IMG/VR virus record: IMGVR_UViG_3300007276_000199
Coordinates: 1 to 29,750 of that record
DNA: 29,750 nucleotides
Reading direction: 5' to 3' (one strand)
Origin: a virus
The position numbers and the translations under genes are program-made. Shown here piece by piece: positions 25,986-29,750 of this stretch (position 1 is the stretch's first letter; every line of letters starts with the position of its first letter). The notes below the pieces were generated by a model, which was given only the letters and a program-made list of their open reading frames with translations, was not told the DNA's origin and did no database searches.

Positions 25986-26840
25986 ATGAAAAAACTAAAA
26001 CATAGCAAGTATAAGAACACAGGCATCCTTTTCGAAATGTTGGTTCGGAAACTAACTTCTGAAACAATGACTTCAGACAAATCAGTAACGATTGACATTA
26101 TTAAAAAGTATTTTGGAAAGAACACTGAGTTAGCTAAAGAAATAAAATTATACAATGCAATGCTTAAAGAACAATTTAAGTCTGAAGCAAAAGCATTAGA
26201 ATACATACGAAGCTTGAAAGAAGCTCACAAAAAATTAAATAAATCAACACTTCGAAGAGAACGATATAATCTCGTAAAAGAAATTTCTAACAATTTTAAG
26301 TTAGATCAAATTTCTAAGATTAGAGTTCCAAATTATAAACTTCTTGCATCTGCATATATCATTTTTGAAAATGACGAGGCAGACAATCCAAAACAAATCA
26401 TGGAATGCAAAAGTAACATAGTTGATTCTATTATAACAGAGAGAGCTCAGGCAGAAAAACAAACAGATACTGTATTAGAAGCATTTAAATCACAACCTAA
26501 GGATCAGCGTTTATTAACATATGAATTGCTTGTTGATAAATTTAATAGTAAATATTCAGGTTTAGATGAGAATCAAAAAGGTTTGTTGAACAAATATATT
26601 ACTAATGTTAATGACACAGAAGCATTAAAAGAATATATTCAAACCGTTATTCCTACAATCAAAAAAGGATTACAGAGTCACGTTTCTCATATCAATGATG
26701 CTGCAACACGTATTAAAGTAGAGCGTTTATCAGAAATGCTTTGTGATGTAGAAAATATTAATATTGTAAAAGAATCGCACGTATTGAATCTGTTACGTTA
26801 TTTTGATCTTTTAAAAGAATTGAATGGAGTACATAAATGA
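25986..26840 (+). CDS. Head-cluster helical protein, candidate prohead core component
   Basis: A 284-residue, Lys-rich, predominantly helical protein (MKKLKHSKYKNTGILFEMLV at the start, KAHKKLNKSTLRRERY-like helices in the middle). No enzymatic motif was seen and I do not recognise a named family. Evidence for a head role is positional: between portal and prohead protease, the slots of T4 gp67 and gp68, which form the scaffold core. At 284 residues it is longer than gp67 (80) or gp68 (141). It lacks an obvious capsid-targeting peptide. Its stop overlaps the next ATG by 4 bp (ATGA), so the two are translationally coupled. It is also possible that it acts as an assembly chaperone rather than a core protein. 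Confidence 0.6.
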   Translation: MKKLKHSKYKNTGILFEMLVRKLTSETMTSDKSVTIDIIKKYFGKNTELAKEIKLYNAMLKEQFKSEAKALEYIRSLKEAHKKLNKSTLRRERYNLVKEISNNFKLDQISKIRVPNYKLLASAYIIFENDEADNPKQIMECKSNIVDSIITERAQAEKQTDTVLEAFKSQPKDQRLLTYELLVDKFNSKYSGLDENQKGLLNKYITNVNDTEALKEYIQTVIPTIKKGLQSHVSHINDAATRIKVERLSEMLCDVENINIVKESHVLNLLRYFDLLKELNGVHK

Positions 26841-27709
26841 AATCATTACTAAAAGAAATGGAATCAAAATTCAAAGAGTTGGAAGAACAAGATCAAGACA
26901 AGGACGGAGACAAAGACTTCGCTGATGTAATGATTGCTCGTATGGTTGCTTCTGGTATGTCAAAAGAAGATGCAATTAAAAAAGTAAAAGAAAAACAATA
27001 TAATGAACAATCAGGCGAAGGTTCAATATCTGTAACAGATCCAGACAAAGCAAAAGAGTTAGCTGACAAAGGAATGGATGTTAAACTAGTAGATGAAGGA
27101 TTGCGAGGAGCACTTGATGAGCCATATTATATTGAAGTATCTATAAGAGATGCTCGTAAGGCTCTTAACTTATTCGCTGACAAAAAAAATGGATATCCAG
27201 AAGTAACTATTTATGGTAGTAATGTATATGCATCATTTGTTGAAAGTGAAATATATGATTTAATGGAAGATTTTAGTGCATATGATATTGAAGTATTAGA
27301 ATCTTCAACAGACGAAGATATTGATGAAGCATCAACATCTGCTGGTGCAGGAGCATATAATACACCAAAAGCATTTTCTACGCCAGAACAAGCTCGTAAG
27401 AAAAAGAAAATGAAATATTCTGGTGTTGCAGAGTCAATGGATAAAAAATATGAGAAACTTATTGAATCATACAAAAAATTTGCATTAGGTGATTCAAAAT
27501 CAACACCAGATAAAAAAGTAAAAGAAACGATCAAAGAAGTTTCAAAAAAGCTTCAAGAAATTGAACAACTTGTTCGTTATTCTTCTCGTTTAAAAACAGA
27601 GTCGGGTTTGTCTCGAGAAGGCTATGGCCCATCTGTCGATAAAGCATTAACAAAAATATCAGAGCGTCTTATTAAGATTTCTGAAAGAGTAAGAGCATTG
27701 GGAGAATAA
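26837..27709 (+). CDS. Prohead core/scaffold-like protein with gp21-type cleavage signatures
   Basis: A 290-residue, very charged, mostly helical protein. The N-terminus (MKSLLKEMESKFKELEEQ) has L-K-E at 5-7 and L-E-E at 15-17, fitting gp21 consensus (L/I)-x-E; further (L/I)-x-E sites occur inside (for example LQEIEQL). Residues about 96-150 form a small folded segment (YYIEVSIRDARKALNLFADK, then VTIYGSNVYASFVESEIYDL). A low-complexity piece (EASTSAGAGAYNTPKAF) follows at about 160, then two long helices to the end. A scaffold protein destroyed by the protease would look like this. GGAG 8 nt upstream of the ATG supports the start. The protease follows one base after its stop, as gp21 follows the core genes in T4. 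The role is inferred from position and composition. Confidence 0.65.
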   Translation: MKSLLKEMESKFKELEEQDQDKDGDKDFADVMIARMVASGMSKEDAIKKVKEKQYNEQSGEGSISVTDPDKAKELADKGMDVKLVDEGLRGALDEPYYIEVSIRDARKALNLFADKKNGYPEVTIYGSNVYASFVESEIYDLMEDFSAYDIEVLESSTDEDIDEASTSAGAGAYNTPKAFSTPEQARKKKKMKYSGVAESMDKKYEKLIESYKKFALGDSKSTPDKKVKETIKEVSKKLQEIEQLVRYSSRLKTESGLSREGYGPSVDKALTKISERLIKISERVRALGE

Positions 27710-27710
27710 T

Positions 27711-28334
27711 ATGAATAATCTTTTATTAGAATATAAACCATTTCAACCAAAGGTATTGTCAGAGCAAAGTGCTCGAGAATATGGCGTACCCGGCGGGTTT
27801 ATTGTTCAAGGAGTACTTCAACGCGCGGGAGCAAAAAACCAAAATGGCAGAATATATCCCAAGAATATCTTAGAAAGAGAATGTAAACGATATATGACAG
27901 AGTTTATTGGACAGAACAGAGCATTAGGCGAATTAGATCATCCAGAGTCATCAGTCGTGAACTTGAACAACGTATCACATAACATACTTAAGATTTGGTG
28001 GAGTGGAGATGATTTGATGGGAACAGTCCAAGTACTTGATACGCCATCAGGAAAGATCCTTAAAACGTTGTTTAAAGAAGGAATTACATTAGGAATTTCA
28101 AGCAGAGGTTTAGGTTCTGTGAAAGAATTATATAAAGAAGGAGCAGTAGAAGTACAAGATGACTTTGAACTTATTGCATGGGACTTTGTTTCAAATCCAT
28201 CAACTCATGGTGCATTTATGCGTCCTTCCAAAATGAATGAGTCTGCAGGAGCTGTAGAAAAAAGATTTAAGTACGCAACAACAAACCAAATAATTACATC
28301 AATTCTTTGCGATAACGGAAAATGTAGGATATAA
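27711..28334 (+). CDS. Prohead core protease (T4 gp21-like, serine peptidase family S77)
   Basis: 207 residues, nearly the length of T4 gp21 (212). The protease sits inside the prohead, cleaves scaffold and internal proteins after (L/I)-x-E, and finally itself. Visible family motifs: KNQNGRIYPKNILERE, H77 in ALGELDHPES (catalytic His), S130/S131 in LGISSRG (catalytic Ser), and FELIAWDFVSNPSTHGAF containing the conserved Asp. The N-terminus has two possible self-cleavage sites, L-L-E (5-7) and L-S-E (16-18). GGAG six nt upstream of the ATG supports the start, one base after the core-like gene. It is the key partner for the capsid-targeting-like peptides on other proteins in this window. Confidence 0.94.
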   Translation: MNNLLLEYKPFQPKVLSEQSAREYGVPGGFIVQGVLQRAGAKNQNGRIYPKNILERECKRYMTEFIGQNRALGELDHPESSVVNLNNVSHNILKIWWSGDDLMGTVQVLDTPSGKILKTLFKEGITLGISSRGLGSVKELYKEGAVEVQDDFELIAWDFVSNPSTHGAFMRPSKMNESAGAVEKRFKYATTNQIITSILCDNGKCRI

Positions 28335-28335
28335 T

Positions 28336-28710
28336 ATGAAAAGCAACTTAAAATATATACTTGAAATGATGGAAGGTGAACAACAACCTTCATTAACGAA
28401 AGAAGAAAAGTCAGAATTTGTTCAGAGCCTAAAAAACTTTTCTGCTATGAGTGAATCCGTATATGGCAAAGGTGATTTAAAAGAAATTACAGAAAGAGTA
28501 CGTAACATCATAGAACGTGCTGAAATGATTGTTAATGAGAATGCAGATTGGTTTGATAAAGTATCAATGAATCGTCATTTGAAAGAATTGAACGGTTCAT
28601 ATAAAACATTTGAAGCTACCGCACAGGAAATGTCTCAACTTCAAGAAAGACTTGCAATGGCATATGAAGATATAGGACAACAATTAAATAAATACTTTGA
28701 CGTAGAATAA
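28336..28710 (+). CDS. Small helical head-cluster protein, possible scaffold component
   Basis: A 124-residue, almost fully helical and acidic protein. The N-terminus MKSNLKYILEMMEGEQQ contains I-L-E at 8-10, a possible prohead-protease site. The rest forms amphipathic helices (EEKSEFVQSLKNFSAMSE, MSQLQERLAMAYEDIGQQLN). It occupies the place of the T4 gp22 scaffold (after the protease), but at 124 residues is less than half its length. AGGA followed by TATAAT gives good ribosome-site spacing, one base after the protease stop. No named family was recognised. Confidence 0.6.
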   Translation: MKSNLKYILEMMEGEQQPSLTKEEKSEFVQSLKNFSAMSESVYGKGDLKEITERVRNIIERAEMIVNENADWFDKVSMNRHLKELNGSYKTFEATAQEMSQLQERLAMAYEDIGQQLNKYFDVE

Positions 28711-28755
28711 TTTGGTTGTTTGAATATTATTCATTATTATATATAGGAAACAATG

Positions 28756-29097
28756 ATGAACAAAAATTTGTATAAAGAATTTTTTGGTTTAAAAGAAAAT
28801 AGTATCAAAGAAGCTCAATTGGTAAACAAAATAACTGATTACCAAGGAGGCGTTGTATACAAATTGTTCGATCCATCTACCTATGCAGACGTTCGTTCTG
28901 ACATAGAAAATTTTGCAAATAAAAAAGGATTGCAAGTTATTCAAAATAAATTTGATGCTGAAAAAGGCGTCGGATATATGAGATTCACACAAAGTGATGA
29001 TGTCGGTAAAGACTCGCAAAGAATTCAAGGATTTGTTTCACAATTACCAGAAGTATCAAAATTCAAATTCAAAGTTATAAACAGAAAATCAAAATAG
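28756..29097 (+). CDS. Small phage protein of unknown function with capsid-targeting-like N-terminus
   Basis: 113 residues from ATG 28756; an adjacent ATG at 28753 is possible. AGGA at 28745-28748 gives 7-nt spacing to 28756 but only 4 to 28753. The N-terminus (MNKNLYKEFFGLKENSIKEA) has L-K-E at 12-14 and I-K-E before Ala at 17-20, resembling gp21 sites. The rest is a small alpha/beta domain (DYQGGVVYKLFDPSTYADVR, then KGLQVIQNKFDAEKGVGYMR), with a basic end (KFKFKVINRKSK). No known family was recognised. The 42-nt gap upstream holds an AT-rich TATTATTCATTATTATATA stretch without an exact TATTTATA. Confidence 0.6.
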   Translation: MNKNLYKEFFGLKENSIKEAQLVNKITDYQGGVVYKLFDPSTYADVRSDIENFANKKGLQVIQNKFDAEKGVGYMRFTQSDDVGKDSQRIQGFVSQLPEVSKFKFKVINRKSK

Positions 29098-29107
29098 TTA
29101 AATTTCA

Positions 29108-29122
29108 AAAACAAGTTACATG
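29108..29122 (+). promoter_or_regulatory. AAAACAAGTTA leader of the bS21 gene
   Basis: AAAACAAGTTACATG has the same 11-nt core as the leaders at 9745 and 20819, shifted two bases from the start codon. No Shine-Dalgarno sequence precedes this ribosomal-protein-like gene. Confidence 0.4.
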
Positions 29123-29356
29123 AGTAAAAAACACAAGTATCATCAATCAATTATTCCAGGATTTGCTTTAGGTGCCGCTGTTCCAAATGGCGATTTAGGA
29201 TTTGCATTACGTCTCTGGAAGAAAAAACTTAAAGATTCGGATGTATTGAAAAATCTTAAAGAACGTAAAGAATTCACAAAACCTAGTGTCAAAAAACGCA
29301 AACAAATGTCAGACGCAATTTATTGGCAAAAAGTGCAAGATTCCCGAGAACAATAA
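29120..29356 (+). CDS. Ribosomal protein bS21 homologue
   Basis: A 78-residue basic protein. Residues 23-63 (GDLGFALRLWKKKLKDSDVL, then KNLKERKEFTKPSVKKRKQM) align without gaps to the bS21 core of bacteria (E. coli [20 protein letters not shown]...REFYEKPTTERKRAK). Cellular bS21 sits on the 30S platform near the anti-Shine-Dalgarno end of 16S rRNA and affects start-site choice; several phages are known to carry bS21. The N-terminal 22 residues (MSKKHKYHQSIIPGFALGAA) are an extension absent from E. coli bS21. It probably exchanges into host ribosomes and biases translation towards phage mRNAs; that role is inference. The gene ends 33 nt before a strong terminator and carries the non-SD AAAACAAGTTA leader. 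Confidence 0.85.
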   Translation: MSKKHKYHQSIIPGFALGAAVPNGDLGFALRLWKKKLKDSDVLKNLKERKEFTKPSVKKRKQMSDAIYWQKVQDSREQ

Positions 29357-29389
29357 TATTTTAAACTTTACATATTAATTTATGTTTAC

Positions 29390-29417
29390 GCCCCAGCAGC
29401 AATGTTGGGGCTTTTTT
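29390..29417 (+). terminator. Rho-independent terminator with GNRA-type tetraloop
   Basis: GCCCCAGCA (29390-29398) pairs with TGTTGGGGC (29403-29411) around a GCAA loop, with one G-T wobble, followed by six T residues (29412-29417). It closes the transcription unit containing the protease and bS21 genes. Confidence 0.93.
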
Positions 29418-29436
29418 ACTGTTTTACGTAGCCACA

Positions 29437-29444
29437 TATTTATA
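29437..29444 (+). promoter_or_regulatory. TATTTATA motif, putative late promoter element
   Basis: TATTTATA in CACATATTTATAAGAA, 19 nt after the end of the terminator's T-run and 16 nt before the ATG at 29461. Its place just downstream of a terminator is the best positional evidence that the motif starts transcription. Confidence 0.55.
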
Positions 29445-29460
29445 AGAAAGAAAAAATTAT

Positions 29461-29750
29461 ATGAAAAGACACGTATTAGCAGAAAATATGATACGGTTTA
29501 GAACAAAGAATTTAACTGAATTATATAACGAATCAGATTTACCAGATTTTAGTTATATTTTAATAAATGTCTTAGAACAAAAATATCCAGGTATACAATT
29601 CAACCGAACTTTAGATGGTATAGTAAGTGAAGACGGTCAACTTACAGTAATAGCAGACTCAATAATTGAAGACGGTTATGGCGGTATTTGGGTGTGGGAT
29701 GTAAATGTAGGGCCATATAAAGGAGTCATGACAGCTGCAATTCGTCAAAC
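29461..29750 (+). CDS. Phage protein with MKRHVLAENMIRF-type N-terminus (3' partial)
   Basis: The gene runs off the right edge; 96 complete codons are visible. The N-terminus MKRHVLAENMIRFRTKNLTE contains L-A-E at 6-8 followed by Asn, fitting gp21 cleavage. I recall similar starts in marine T4-like phages, attached to varied internal or head proteins. The visible remainder (DLPDFSYILINVLEQKYPGI, then DGGYGGIWVWDVN-like beta segment) is not recognised. It has its own TATTTATA motif and starts a new unit after the terminator. There is no Shine-Dalgarno sequence. The major capsid protein would be expected nearby in T4 order, but this N-terminus does not itself identify it. Confidence 0.7.
   Translation, partial: MKRHVLAENMIRFRTKNLTELYNESDLPDFSYILINVLEQKYPGIQFNRTLDGIVSEDGQLTVIADSIIEDGYGGIWVWDVNVGPYKGVMTAAIRQ

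Noticed and set aside
1-29750. tRNA genes, CRISPR arrays, insertion sequences, integrase or attachment sites
   Set aside because: I looked in the gaps and saw no cloverleaf-like sequence, regularly spaced repeats, transposase or integrase motifs; gaps are almost all too small.

Overview
The window is a contiguous, AT-rich piece of a tailed-phage genome. All 23 supported genes lie on the + strand and are tightly packed, with overlaps of 1-10 bp and most gaps under 70 bp; no stretch over 300 bases lacks a gene. The T4-type head block (large terminase, portal, core-like proteins, gp21-type prohead protease) identifies a T4-like myovirus. Marine and aquatic T4-like phages are the closest match in style: Gly/Ser/Thr-rich tail proteins, a phage-encoded bS21, and short N-terminal propeptides. 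The host cannot be fixed from the sequence. Sparse Shine-Dalgarno sequences and A-rich leaders would suit a Bacteroidota host, but this is only a hint.

Layout. (1) 1-7955: tail/baseplate/fibre genes, the first cut by the left edge, two of them with LamG-like domains. (2) 7952-9722: two proteins with capsid-targeting-like N-termini, a truncated protein-kinase-like protein and a peptidoglycan-binding protein. (3) 9760-14533: DNA metabolism, with a T7-type endonuclease I, a DnaG/gp61-type primase with a degenerate zinc finger, and a single-chain Mre11-Rad50 (gp47-gp46) fusion. (4) 14558-17362: a large fibre-like protein. (5) 17412-19988: a three-part protein, HIGH-type nucleotidyltransferase + HAD phosphatase + ligase-like nucleotidyltransferase, again with a capsid-targeting-like N-terminus. 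(6) 20016-22486: four small genes of unknown role (acidic Pro/Ala protein, Cys-cluster protein, charged coiled coil with a HeH/SAP-like end, membrane-anchored protein). (7) 22490-28710: TerL, portal, two core-like proteins, protease and a small helical protein. (8) 28756-29750: a small protein, a bS21 homologue, a strong terminator and the start of another gene.

How the parts may work together. At least eight proteins begin with a short helix ending in (L/I)-x-E, the cleavage signature of T4 gp21, and a gp21-type protease is encoded here. The simplest reading is that the kinase-like, peptidoglycan-binding and end-processing proteins are packed into the prohead, trimmed, and delivered with the DNA. 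Expression seems to fall into two classes. Mainly structural genes are preceded by TATTTATA, 16-28 nt before the start codon. Three others (endonuclease I, the Cys-cluster protein and bS21) share an AAAACAAGTTA leader with no Shine-Dalgarno sequence.
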